DNA of 32,744 nt from Terriglobia bacterium. Lineage in GTDB: Bacteria; Acidobacteriota; Terriglobia; Acidiferrales; UBA7541. The stretch spans positions 1-32,744 of the forward strand of contig JAIQGD010000073.1 of assembly GCA_020072765.1 (NCBI GenBank). Direction: 5' to 3'. Positions 7,399 through 15,006 of the stretch are shown in pieces (position 1 is the stretch's first letter; each line of letters starts with the position of its first letter). The notes under the pieces were generated by a model. It was not told where the DNA came from. It searched no databases and saw only the letters and a list, made by a program, of their open reading frames with translations. Made by a program: the position numbers and the translations under genes.

Positions 7399-8724
7399 CT
7401 ACGCAGGTCCAATGCCGGAGCTGTCGTCCAGACGGCGGAAGCGCCGGGCCTTTTTTTCATTCTCATAGCGAGCCAGACTTCCCGGCGGGGCCAGGGTCAC
7501 CGTGGGCCGCAGGGAGATCACATGATAAATGGCTTGTTCGACGCGCGCGCGGACCTGGTCGGGGTTGTCGCCGCCGCCGACCTCGATCTGCACTTCGAGA
7601 TCCTGCATTTGCTGCTTGGTGCGGATGGTGACGCGGAACTCGTCGACGGTGGTGAATTGGCGAATGACGTTTTCGATGGCGGTGGGATAGATATTGACGC
7701 CGCGGATGGTCACCATGTCGTCGGCGCGGCCGAGCAACCCTCCTTCGAAACGCGCGAACGTCCTGCCGCAGGCGCAGGGCGCGACGTTCAAGCGCACCAG
7801 GTCCCCGGTGCGATAGCGGATGACCGGAAATCCCGCGCGGCCCAGGTTGGTGATGATCAACTCGCCCGTGCCTCCGGGCGCCACGGCCTGGCCCGTATCC
7901 GTGTCCATCACTTCCACGATGTATTCGCTTTCAATCACGTGGGTGCCGCCCGGCTGCACTTCGCATTCGAAGCTGTGCGGCCCCACCTCGGAGGCGCCGG
8001 CATGGTCGAAGCACTTGGCGCCCCATTCGGATTCGATGCGCTGCTTGGTGCGCGGGACGTTGGCGCCGGGCTCTCCGGCGTGGATCAAGGCGCGAATGGG
8101 AAGCGATTTCAGGTCGAAATGCTCGTCGCGGGCGATTTCCGCCAGGCGCAGGGCGTAGGTGGGCGTGCAGCAGACGATGGTGGCTCCCAGGTCGCGCATG
8201 GCTTGCAGGCGCTGCAGGGAATCCCATCCGCCGGCGGGGATCATCATCGCGCCGATGCGCCGCGCTCCTTCCACCGCGGACCAGAAACCGATAAAGGGGC
8301 CGAAGGAGAAGGCCAGGAATACGCGGTCGCTGGAGGTCGCGCCGGCACCGGCCAGCACATAGGCCCAGCAGTTGCCCCACCACTCCCAGCTTTCGGCGGT
8401 ATCGAGCACGCGCAGGGGCGTGCCCGTCGTGCCGGAGGTCTGGTGAACGCGGGTGTAACAGTCGTCGGGAAAGGTCAGGTTGCTTCCAAACGGCGGCGCC
8501 TCGTCCTGCGCGCGGAGCAGTTCGGTTTTCGTGGTGAAGGGCAGCTTGGTGAGATCGGAGAGCGACGTGATGGCGGCGGGAGTGACGCCGCTTTCTTTCC
8601 ATTTGCGGGTGTAGAAGCGGTTGGGGCCATGAAGACGAACGAGCAACTTCTGCAGCTTCTCGAGCTGGAGGGCTTGCAACTGCTCCCGCGGCATTGTCTC
8701 AATGCCTTGGTTGAAGAATTGCAT
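7399..8724 (-). CDS. PaaK-family aryl-CoA ligase, probably 4-hydroxybenzoate-activating
   Basis: This is an adenylate-forming acid-CoA ligase of the phenylacetate-CoA ligase (PaaK) family, 441 residues, near the family's usual length. Motifs are TSGTTGTPLRV (96-106, ATP loop), YRTGDL (304-309) and GRADDMVTIRGVNIYP (332-347, C-terminal lid). CACG in the 316-320 region with upstream Cys residues is common in this family. As the first gene of the hcr operon it most likely makes the substrate for HcrCAB, 4-hydroxybenzoyl-CoA, although hcr systems usually pair with a benzoate-CoA-ligase-type enzyme. Phenylacetate or 4-hydroxyphenylacetate are alternatives. The ATG at 8724 has only a weak ribosome binding site; Met11 is another possible start. 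Confidence 0.82.
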   Translation of the reverse strand: MQFFNQGIETMPREQLQALQLEKLQKLLVRLHGPNRFYTRKWKESGVTPAAITSLSDLTKLPFTTKTELLRAQDEAPPFGSNLTFPDDCYTRVHQTSGTTGTPLRVLDTAESWEWWGNCWAYVLAGAGATSSDRVFLAFSFGPFIGFWSAVEGARRIGAMMIPAGGWDSLQRLQAMRDLGATIVCCTPTYALRLAEIARDEHFDLKSLPIRALIHAGEPGANVPRTKQRIESEWGAKCFDHAGASEVGPHSFECEVQPGGTHVIESEYIVEVMDTDTGQAVAPGGTGELIITNLGRAGFPVIRYRTGDLVRLNVAPCACGRTFARFEGGLLGRADDMVTIRGVNIYPTAIENVIRQFTTVDEFRVTIRTKQQMQDLEVQIEVGGGDNPDQVRARVEQAIYHVISLRPTVTLAPPGSLARYENEKKARRFRRLDDSSGIGPA

Positions 8725-8809
8725 AGCCTATATGAGGACCTGGAATTCCTCCATTCGAATGCTCGCCCGGGCCGGTGGGCCCGAGCGCATGATGAAGGAA
8801 TCTATTTGC

Positions 8810-8842
8810 ATCCTAGGAAGCGTGCCTTGGGATGTCAAGGCA
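8810..8842 (-). promoter_or_regulatory. sigma70-like promoter of the ligase-hcrCAB operon with overlapping inverted repeat
   Basis: On the minus strand a perfect -35 box TTGACA (8838-8833) is followed, after exactly 17 bases, by TAGGAT (8815-8810), a 4/6 match to the -10 consensus. Transcription would start near 8803, leaving a leader of about 80 bases. A 7-base inverted repeat (TGCCTTG 8823-8829, CAAGGCA 8836-8842) covers the -35 box, a typical place for a repressor operator. The leader can fold a GC-rich hairpin around 8761-8786. The promoter is inferred from sequence only; the regulator is not known. Confidence 0.6.
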
Positions 8843-9032
8843 TTAGCGGTCATATTGCATGAAGCTGCTCGAATAGACGCATGAGCGCACTTCACGCGTG
8901 GCCGGTTGCGCGCCGCGGGACCGCTGGCTAACTCGCGTGGTATGAAGCAGAAACGGGTGGACGCAGCAGAGCGCGGGTTGCGGGGCGCGCCGGAAATGCA
9001 GCGCGTGAGGCGCGCGAAACGCGATTGGAGTG

Positions 9033-9061
9033 TTGTCCGGCGCCGAACGGAGTGCTATACA
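9033..9061 (+). promoter_or_regulatory. sigma70-like promoter for gcdH
   Basis: TTGTCC (9033-9038) and TATACA (9056-9061) are separated by 17 bases. The predicted start near 9068 leaves a leader of about 80 bases. A good ribosome binding site, AAAGGAG (9133-9139), lies seven bases before the gcdH ATG. The -10 box is strong and the -35 box is half-matched. Confidence 0.5.
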
Positions 9062-9146
9062 ATGAGGCCGTACTTCATAGGCGCAAAAAGTTTGCGTTGG
9101 CGGTGACGATCCAGGCGGCGCGTTCTGAATTTAAAGGAGCACTCTT

Positions 9147-10319
9147 ATGCCATCCTTCCCAGGGGTCGATTATCTGGACATCGATTCCTTTCTAAGCGAC
9201 GAGGAAAAGCTGGCGCGGCAGACCGCCCGGCAGTTCGTGGACGAGCAGCTGCTGCCGATCATCGAGGAGTACAACCGCGAAGGGAAATTTCCGCTGCAAC
9301 TGGTTCCGCAACTGGGCGAACTCGGATTTTTTGGCGCGAGCCTGACCGGGTACGGATGTGCGGGCATGTCCAACGTGGAGTACGGCCTGGTGACGCAGGA
9401 GCTGGAGCGCGGCGATTCCGGACTGCGCAGCTTCATTTCCGTGCAGTCCGGCCTGGTGATGTTTCCCATTTATACGTTCGGCACCGACGCGCAGAAGGAC
9501 CGGTGGCTGCCGCCACTGCAGCAGGGAAAAGCGATCGGCTGTTTCGGCCTCACGGAGCCGCAATTCGGGTCGAATCCCGGCGGGATGTTGACGCGCGCGG
9601 TGAAGAAAGGCGACAGCTATATCCTGAATGGCGAAAAGATGTGGATCACCAACGGGTCGATTGCCGACGTCGCGGTGGTGTGGGCGAAGTGCGAAGATGA
9701 AAAGATCCGCGGCTTTCTGGTGGAGAAGGGCACGCCGGGCTTCAAGACGTTTGACGTGCACGGGAAGTGGTCGCTGCGCGCCTCGGTGACCTCGGGGCTG
9801 GCGATGACGGATTGCAAGATTCCGGCGGAAAATCTGCTGCCGGGCGTGGTCGGTTTGCGCGGGCCGTTCGAATGCCTCAATCAGGCGCGCTACGGCATCG
9901 GCTGGGGCGCGATCGGCGCGGCCATGGCGTGCTACGATGCCGCGCTCAATTACGCCAAGCAGCGCAAGCAGTTTGGGAACAAGCCCATCGCCTCGCACCA
10001 ACTGGTGCAGGAAAAACTGGTGTGGATGATCACGGAAATCTCCAAGGCGCAGTTGCTGGCGTTGCAGGTGGGCAGGCTGAAGGACCAGGGGCGCGCGCAT
10101 CCGTCGCAGATTTCCATGCTGAAGATGAACAATGTGGGCATCGCGCTGGAGACGGCGCGCAAGGCCCGCGACATTCTGGGCGCAAACGGCATCGTGGACG
10201 ATTACCCGATCATGCGCCACATGAACAATCTGGAGTCCGTCTACACCTACGAAGGTACCAACGACATCCACAAGCTGATCATCGGCGAGCGGATCACCGG
10301 CGTGGCCGCCTACGCATAA
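9147..10319 (+). CDS. gcdH: glutaryl-CoA dehydrogenase (decarboxylating type)
   Basis: This FAD acyl-CoA dehydrogenase oxidises and decarboxylates glutaryl-CoA to crotonyl-CoA, a shared late step of benzoyl-CoA, lysine and tryptophan breakdown. It is 390 residues, the usual size. It shows ELERGDSGLRS with Glu87, Arg94 and Ser95, which contact the glutaryl carboxylate in this subfamily, then SVQSGLVMFPIY, CFGLTEPQFGSNPGG (FAD/substrate site) and TYEGTNDIHKL with the catalytic base Glu369. Retention of Glu87 and Arg94/Ser95 favours the decarboxylating form. It is transcribed alone and divergently from the hcr operon, which suggests linked use in aromatic catabolism. Other short-chain acyl-CoA dehydrogenases are less likely. 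Confidence 0.9.
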   Translation: MPSFPGVDYLDIDSFLSDEEKLARQTARQFVDEQLLPIIEEYNREGKFPLQLVPQLGELGFFGASLTGYGCAGMSNVEYGLVTQELERGDSGLRSFISVQSGLVMFPIYTFGTDAQKDRWLPPLQQGKAIGCFGLTEPQFGSNPGGMLTRAVKKGDSYILNGEKMWITNGSIADVAVVWAKCEDEKIRGFLVEKGTPGFKTFDVHGKWSLRASVTSGLAMTDCKIPAENLLPGVVGLRGPFECLNQARYGIGWGAIGAAMACYDAALNYAKQRKQFGNKPIASHQLVQEKLVWMITEISKAQLLALQVGRLKDQGRAHPSQISMLKMNNVGIALETARKARDILGANGIVDDYPIMRHMNNLESVYTYEGTNDIHKLIIGERITGVAAYA

Positions 10320-10326
10320 GGCGTTG

Positions 10327-10372
10327 GGCGGCGGGCACACCCGCGCGGCGGCTCGGCGAACGAGCGTCCCCG
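10327..10372. repeat. dispersed GC-rich repeat, copy 1
   Basis: GGCGGCGGGCAC (10327-10338) and ACGAGCGTCCCCG (10360-10372) occur here just after gcdH. The same two blocks in the same order occur at 27284-27323, with a slightly shorter middle part. The element lies between genes here. It is probably a genome-wide short repeat. Confidence 0.55.
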
Positions 10373-10424
10373 CGAGGGGGCTTGGGATTGGAATGTCAAA
10401 GGCGTTGGCCCAGAGACGAGTGAT

Positions 10425-10772
10425 CTACAGTAGCGACAGGTAGTGCCACGTGGTGCCGATCGACTTCATCTGGTATACCCCGCCCTCATCCGCATGGAGA
10501 AAATAGTTTCCATTGGGGATGCGGTGGGTCGTGGTCGAGCGGACCGAGCACCGTGCCCATCGGGTTGGCCGGACGCCTCTGCCGTGTTGATTGGTCGGCG
10601 GAGAGACCTGAATTCCGAACCGCACCCGATATTCGACGCCTGTCGGCATCGTTGGAACTAACCGTCCCGTTCCCTTACGCTTGTGTGCTGCTATGCCCAT
10701 AGTTATCCGATGCTTGCGATAGTCAAAAGGTTTCCCATTAATGGATAATTGGGTGTGTGTCTGAACGGCCAC
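10425..10772 (-). CDS. hypothetical protein, 115 residues, doubtful
   Basis: An open frame starts with GTG (10772) and reads to a stop at 10425. I do not recognise the protein. It is rich in Arg, Thr and His, lacks a signal peptide or membrane segment, and ends in HADEGGVYQMKS plus a Trp/Tyr-containing tail. A TATAAT (10792-10787, minus strand) sits about 15 bases upstream, but there is no ribosome binding site and the -35 region is poor. Base composition is more AT-rich than the neighbours, especially upstream. It may be an orphan gene of foreign origin, a decayed gene, or no gene at all. Confidence 0.25.
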   Translation of the reverse strand: MAVQTHTQLSINGKPFDYRKHRITMGIAAHKRKGTGRLVPTMPTGVEYRVRFGIQVSPPTNQHGRGVRPTRWARCSVRSTTTHRIPNGNYFLHADEGGVYQMKSIGTTWHYLSLL

Positions 10773-10779
10773 ACCAATT

Positions 10780-10823
10780 ACTAGCTATTATACACGAATT
10801 ATTGGATTTCCATAGCAGCTAGT
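10780..10823. repeat. inverted repeat in an AT-rich spacer
   Basis: ACTAGCT (10780-10786) and AGCTAGT (10817-10823) are perfect complements 30 bases apart. They flank a notably AT-rich stretch (about 10700-10860) between the SnoaL-like gene and the doubtful 115-residue frame. The region 10320-10861 otherwise holds only that frame and the dispersed repeat. No transposase or integrase frame is visible. Confidence 0.4.
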
Positions 10824-10861
10824 TTTAATTTTTGGTACTACGAATGTATGTCTTTATGGCT

Positions 10862-11482
10862 CTATGGTTTAAGTCCAGCCCAGCCATAGGACTCCCGGTT
10901 GAAAGCCTCGACCAGTTCGGGGCGATCCTCGCCGGGAAGATTCGAGTCCACCTCGTAGCCCTGGGTGGTCAGGTAATAGGACAGCATGCGGTAGGAGGCC
11001 CGGAACGGCTTCACCTCATTGGGATCAATGGAGATTCCCTGGCCGGGAATCGCGGGGGTGAGCTCGTCGCGCATGTAGATGGCGTCGAAGCCGACGATGC
11101 CCCAGCGGTCCTCGCGCCGCTCCACGCGGTAGAGGAAGCGCGAGAAGGTCGCCAGATTCATCTCCACGCCCTGCAATTTCACGGGCAGGTCGATGATGGC
11201 GACCAGCGTGGCGATGGCCCGGTCGCCGGCGAGCGTGACCAGAATGGGTGCCAGGCGGTGCTTGGCCAGGATGTTGCGGCGGGCCATGTCGATCGAGCCG
11301 GTGACGAAATCGGCGCCGGTGCCGCGAAACCAGCTCACCCGCACCAGCGAGTCGGGCCAGAAGCAGCCGCGCATCTGCTCCCAGCGCCCTAGGTCGCGGG
11401 ATTCGCGCTCGCGCAGGATCAGTTGGGTAATCGCGGTGATGTCCGCGCTGTCGAGTACCGCCTTCGGCAAACTCGTGCTCAT
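10862..11482 (-). CDS. SnoaL/NTF2-like domain protein
   Basis: The 206-residue protein has the pattern of a SnoaL_4/NTF2-like cone fold: an N-terminal helix (ADITAITQLILRERESRDLGRWEQM) followed by a first strand with FWPDSLVRVSWFRGTG, then GSIDMARRN and a central strand ending in RFLYRVERREDRWGI. About 60 further residues follow the core domain. These proteins are small-molecule binders or isomerase/dehydratase-like enzymes, often near aromatic or polyketide genes; the substrate cannot be told here. The ATG at 11482 has AGGGAG six bases upstream. It is convergent with gcdH and divergent from kdsA. Confidence 0.75.
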   Translation of the reverse strand: MSTSLPKAVLDSADITAITQLILRERESRDLGRWEQMRGCFWPDSLVRVSWFRGTGADFVTGSIDMARRNILAKHRLAPILVTLAGDRAIATLVAIIDLPVKLQGVEMNLATFSRFLYRVERREDRWGIVGFDAIYMRDELTPAIPGQGISIDPNEVKPFRASYRMLSYYLTTQGYEVDSNLPGEDRPELVEAFNRESYGWAGLKP

Positions 11483-11696
11483 GGTGGTCTCCCTGGCGCC
11501 GGCGTCGGGCCGGGTCTTTCTGTTTCGGGTGCGACGCTGCCAGCCGGCGACATTATCCCACGAGATCCACTTCCAAGTTGAAAACGTCTGCGAACCCGCA
11601 TAGGCTGTTAGGTTTGGCGGCTATTCTGAGTTTGCCGTGGCGGACGAAGAATTTGTCTGCGGGTTATTGAGCGCGAAAGGGAGCGGAAGCATTTTC

Positions 11697-12539
11697 ATGG
11701 AGCCAGGACGCAATTTTTCGGCGGGTAAGGTGCGCATCGGCGCGGGCGCGCCGCTGTTTCTGATCGCGGGCCCCTGCGTGATCGAAAGCGAAGCCCATGC
11801 GGGGTTCATGGCCGAGGAGTTGCAGAAGATCACGTCCGACCTTGGCGTGGGTTTGATTTTCAAGGCCTCCTACGACAAGGCCAACCGCTCGTCAGTGGCC
11901 TCCTACCGCGGGCCGGGCCTGGAAGACGGTCTGCGGATTCTCGCCGGGATCAAGAAGCGCACGGGGCTTGCGGTTCTCACCGACGTGCACGAGGCGGCGC
12001 ACGTCGCTCCGGCCGCCCAGGTCTGCGACGTTCTGCAGATTCCGGCGTTCCTGTGCCGCCAGACCGACCTGCTGGTGGCCGCCGGGTCGTCGGGGCGAGT
12101 GGTCAACATCAAGAAGGGGCAGTTTCTTTCGCCGGGGGACATTGTGCACGCCGCGGAGAAAGTGGCCAGCACCGGCAACGATAAGATCATCTTGACCGAG
12201 CGAGGCACGTCATTCGGCTATCAGAATTTGGTGGTGGATATGCGGTCATTTCCCATCATGCGCAAGCTCGGTTATCCGGTGGTGTTCGACGTGACCCACT
12301 CGGTGCAGCTGCCCGGCGGGGCGGGGAATTCGAGCGGTGGGCAGCCGGAGTTCATCGAACCGCTGGCGCGCGCCGGCACGGCCGCGGGCGTGGATGGGAT
12401 CTTCCTCGAGGTGCACGACAATCCGGCGAAGGCGCTCTCCGACGGCACGAATGCCCTGGCCCTGGACCGGCTGCGCCCGTTACTGGAGAAAATTCTGAAG
12501 CTGGCGGCGCTGGTCCGCGAATGGGATGCGCCACGATGA
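11697..12539 (+). CDS. kdsA: Kdo-8-phosphate synthase, metal-dependent class
   Basis: KdsA condenses phosphoenolpyruvate with arabinose-5-phosphate to give Kdo-8-phosphate for LPS inner core. I chose the ATG at 11697, giving 280 residues, the family length; an in-frame GTG at 11637 would add 20 atypical residues. Visible motifs are LFLIAGPCVIESE (20-32), FKASYDKANRSS, LTDVHE and ERGTSFGY. Cys27 stands where metal-independent enzymes (E. coli type) have Asn, so this is the metal-dependent class. Its TGA overlaps the ATG of the next gene, and the order kdsA-kdsD-kdsC forms a Kdo operon. Confidence 0.95.
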   Translation: MEPGRNFSAGKVRIGAGAPLFLIAGPCVIESEAHAGFMAEELQKITSDLGVGLIFKASYDKANRSSVASYRGPGLEDGLRILAGIKKRTGLAVLTDVHEAAHVAPAAQVCDVLQIPAFLCRQTDLLVAAGSSGRVVNIKKGQFLSPGDIVHAAEKVASTGNDKIILTERGTSFGYQNLVVDMRSFPIMRKLGYPVVFDVTHSVQLPGGAGNSSGGQPEFIEPLARAGTAAGVDGIFLEVHDNPAKALSDGTNALALDRLRPLLEKILKLAALVREWDAPR

Positions 12540-13630
12540 CGTCTCGTCCCGCAAAAGCGAAACCAAAAGGCTCGCGGCGGCCGTCGGGAGGCGGCGAGCG
12601 GCGCGATTCCGGCAAACCAATGAAGGTGGTGGTTCCGAACAAGGGAGTCTCCGCGGAAAACAATGGGACGCGGCCGCTGGCCACCGCCGCGCGCGTCCTG
12701 CGCATGGAGGCCGAAGCGATTGCGGCGCTGATTGACCGGCTGGACGCGGGGTTCGAGAAAGCCGTGGAGCTGGTGTACGCCTGCCCGGGGCGCGTGGTGG
12801 TGACCGGGCTGGGCAAATCGGGTCTGATAGGCCGCAAGATCGCGGCGACCTTTTCGAGCACGGGCACGCCGTCGATCTTTCTGCACGCCGCGGAAGCGTT
12901 GCACGGCGATCTGGGCATGCTCACGGCCAACGACGTGCTGCTGGCGATTTCATCGAGCGGCGAAACCGAAGAGCTGATTGCGCTGCTGGAAGCCGTCAAG
13001 CGGCTGGGCATTCATCTGGTCACGCTGACGGCCAAGCCTCGTTCGACGCTGGCGCTAGCGAGCGACATCGTCCTCGATATTGCCGTGAAGGAAGAGGCGT
13101 GCTCGCTGAATCTCGCGCCCACCGCTTCGACCGCCGCAGCGCTAGCCATGGGCGACGCGCTGGCCATCGCGCTGCTGGAGCGCCGCGGATTCCGCGAAGA
13201 CGATTTTGCCGCGTTGCATCCCGGCGGAGGCCTCGGCAAGAAACTGCGCCGCATCGAGGCGCTGATGCATGCGGGCGAGGATGTGCCGCGCGTGCACGCC
13301 GCAACGAAAATGCCCGACGTCATCTACGAGATGAGCCGCAAGGGGCTGGGGCTGGCGGCGGTCACCGACGCGGACGGGCGGCTGCTGGGCGTCATCACGG
13401 ACGGCGATCTGCGGCGCATCATGCAGCGGCGCAGGGAAAATGTTCTGGACCTGGTCGCCGTGGACTGCATGACGAAGAATCCGGTCACGCTGCCGCGCAC
13501 GGAGCTGGCCGCGGCCGCCTTGCGCCTGATGGAAGAGAAGAAGATCACGTCCGTGCTGGTGGTCGATGCCGCGGGAAAGCTGGAGGGCGTGGTCCACATC
13601 CACGATCTCTGGACGTTGCAGCTATTCTGA
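12536..13630 (+). CDS. kdsD: arabinose-5-phosphate isomerase (SIS + CBS)
   Basis: This KpsF/GutQ/KdsD-family enzyme interconverts ribulose-5-phosphate and arabinose-5-phosphate, supplying KdsA. An SIS domain (GLGKSGLIGRKIAATFSSTG; SSSGETEEL; HPGGGLGKKL) is followed by a pair of CBS domains (VITDGDLRR; VVHIHDLW). The start at 12536 overlaps the kdsA stop as ATGA, giving 364 residues. The first 50 or so residues are basic and low in complexity compared with the family, so Met29 (about 12620) is an alternative start. Confidence 0.93.
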   Translation: MTSRPAKAKPKGSRRPSGGGERRDSGKPMKVVVPNKGVSAENNGTRPLATAARVLRMEAEAIAALIDRLDAGFEKAVELVYACPGRVVVTGLGKSGLIGRKIAATFSSTGTPSIFLHAAEALHGDLGMLTANDVLLAISSSGETEELIALLEAVKRLGIHLVTLTAKPRSTLALASDIVLDIAVKEEACSLNLAPTASTAAALAMGDALAIALLERRGFREDDFAALHPGGGLGKKLRRIEALMHAGEDVPRVHAATKMPDVIYEMSRKGLGLAAVTDADGRLLGVITDGDLRRIMQRRRENVLDLVAVDCMTKNPVTLPRTELAAAALRLMEEKKITSVLVVDAAGKLEGVVHIHDLWTLQLF

Positions 13631-13727
13631 CCGCAAGCTGCCGGCACGCAACCGGCGTATTGATCCGGCATGAGTTGTGGAAGGGTGCCTGCGCTCGCGG
13701 TCTGGTCTTCGACGAGGTAACGAATAA

Positions 13728-14288
13728 ATGGCGATTCGCGAAATCAAATTTCCAGCCAAGGTGGTGCGCCGCGCGCGCAAGATCCGCGTCCTGCTGATGG
13801 ATGTGGACGGCACGATGACGTCGGGCGCCGTGTGCCTGCAATCGTTTCCCGACGGCAGCGTGGCCGAAATGAAAATGTTTAACTCCCAGGACGGCGCCGG
13901 AATCAAGCTGGCCGGGCTGATGGGCATCCGCACCGGCATGATTACCGGCCGCGACGCGCCCGCCACGGCGCGCCGTGGGCGCGAAAACGGGATGGAGTTT
14001 GTCGTGCAGGGCGCGCCGAAAAAGACCGAAGCGTACAAGGCCATTCTGGCGCGGGCGGGAGTCGCCGACGAGGAAGTTGCTTACGTCGGCGACGATTTGC
14101 CCGATCTCCCGTTGCTGGAACGCGCGGGGCTGGCCGTCGCCGTGGCCAACGCCGTTCCGGAAGTGAAGCGCGTGGCCCACTACATAACCACGGCGCGCGG
14201 CGGGGAAGGCGCGGTGCGGGAAGTGGTGGAGTTGATCCTCAAGGCGCAAGGGAAGTGGAAGAAGGCCATCCCGCTTGCCATTGCCTGA
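13728..14288 (+). CDS. kdsC: Kdo-8-phosphate phosphatase (HAD family)
   Basis: KdsC hydrolyses Kdo-8-phosphate to Kdo. The 186-residue protein is a capless C0-type HAD phosphatase with LLMDVDGTMTSG (nucleophile Asp and acid/base Asp), the ITGRD threonine loop, a Lys in the GAPKKTEAY segment and YVGDDLPDLPLL for Mg binding. GAGG lies about 11 bases before the ATG. It follows kdsD by 97 bases. The lptCAB genes that often follow kdsC are not present; a GNAT gene comes next after a 225-base gap. Confidence 0.93.
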   Translation: MAIREIKFPAKVVRRARKIRVLLMDVDGTMTSGAVCLQSFPDGSVAEMKMFNSQDGAGIKLAGLMGIRTGMITGRDAPATARRGRENGMEFVVQGAPKKTEAYKAILARAGVADEEVAYVGDDLPDLPLLERAGLAVAVANAVPEVKRVAHYITTARGGEGAVREVVELILKAQGKWKKAIPLAIA

Positions 14289-14408
14289 TGCGTTTCGGCA
14301 GCGCGGCCGGCCCTGATGTGATCCTGTACGCCCGCCAGTTTACTCACCATGTGATGCGGCTCGGTTGAGGGGAGTGTCCCGGGCACAGCTCAGGGCCCTT
14401 GCTTTTTT

Positions 14409-14414
14409 TATAAT
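14409..14414 (+). promoter_or_regulatory. consensus -10 box upstream of the GNAT-rrf2 pair
   Basis: A perfect TATAAT follows a run of T residues. No good -35 box lies 16-18 bases upstream, so an activator or an extended contact would be needed. Transcription would start near 14421, about 90 bases before the GNAT ATG. Confidence 0.35.
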
Positions 14415-14513
14415 GTGGTACTAGATTACACTTTTACGTCAAGGTGCCATGGGCCCAGTCCACCAAACGCGCCGGCCGGCCAGCCGCCCGCCCGTCGTTC
14501 CACGGGGGGAGTC

Positions 14514-14984
14514 ATGACCTCCGCGGCGGCGCCTGAACGATCCTCGAAGCTCCGCATTCGCCCGGCGGTCAGCCGGGACCTTCCGGCCTTGATCGCGCTG
14601 GACGAAGAGGTCACCGGCATCGCCAAGCGCACATATTGGAAGGAAACCTTTCAACTCTATGGCGCGCGACGCCGCGTGCCGCGTTTTTTTCTGGTGGCCG
14701 AATCCGATGGCACGATCGAAGGATTCATCGTCGGGGAAGTGCGCGCCTGGGAGTTCGGCGAGCCGCCCTGCGGCTGGATTTTTGCGGTGCAGGTGCGTCC
14801 CGGAACCCGCCTCACGGGCACGGGCACGCTGCTGTTCGGCGCGTTGTGTGATGCGTTCCGGCGCGCCGGCGTGCAGAAAGTGCGCACCATGATGCTGCGC
14901 GGCAACAATCTGGTGCTTTCGTTTTTCCGCAGCCAGGGGATGATGGCCGGGCCGTTCATCGAGCTGGAGACCACGCTGGACTGA
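14514..14984 (+). CDS. GNAT-family N-acetyltransferase
   Basis: The 156-residue protein carries a single GNAT acetyl-CoA-binding fold: KLRIRPAVSRDLPALIALDEE at the start, FFLVAESDGTIEGFIVGEV (strands 2-3), IFAVQVRPGTRLTGTGTLLF (strand 4 and the pyrophosphate loop) and a C-terminal MLRGNNLVLSFFRSQGM motif. The substrate is unknown. I chose the ATG at 14514 because GGGGGGA sits three bases upstream; an in-frame GTG 33 codons earlier gives a Pro-rich, unsupported extension. It ends 22 bases before the Rrf2-type gene and is probably cotranscribed with it. Confidence 0.85.
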   Translation: MTSAAAPERSSKLRIRPAVSRDLPALIALDEEVTGIAKRTYWKETFQLYGARRRVPRFFLVAESDGTIEGFIVGEVRAWEFGEPPCGWIFAVQVRPGTRLTGTGTLLFGALCDAFRRAGVQKVRTMMLRGNNLVLSFFRSQGMMAGPFIELETTLD

Positions 14985-15006
14985 GCGCGGGAGGAAGCGG
15001 GGAATC

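Larger units (their letters stand above)
8725..9146. other. divergent intergenic region between the hcr operon and gcdH
   Basis: This 422-base stretch separates the two divergent units. It holds the minus-strand hcr promoter (8810-8842) and the plus-strand gcdH promoter (9033-9061). Short open frames exist in it, but none has both a ribosome binding site and recognisable similarity. I see no RNA gene or mobile element. Confidence 0.6.

Noticed and set aside
8906-9106. Small plus-strand frame between the hcr promoter and gcdH
   Set aside because: No ribosome binding site, no similarity, and it overlaps the likely gcdH promoter.
11637-11696. Upstream GTG as the kdsA start
   Set aside because: It would add 20 residues not typical of KdsA; the ATG at 11697 gives the usual length, with GGAAG suitably placed.
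14380-14410. Intrinsic terminator after kdsC (T-run at 14402-14409)
   Set aside because: The T-run is good, but no stable stem directly precedes it; AGGGCCCT is a palindrome without room for a loop.
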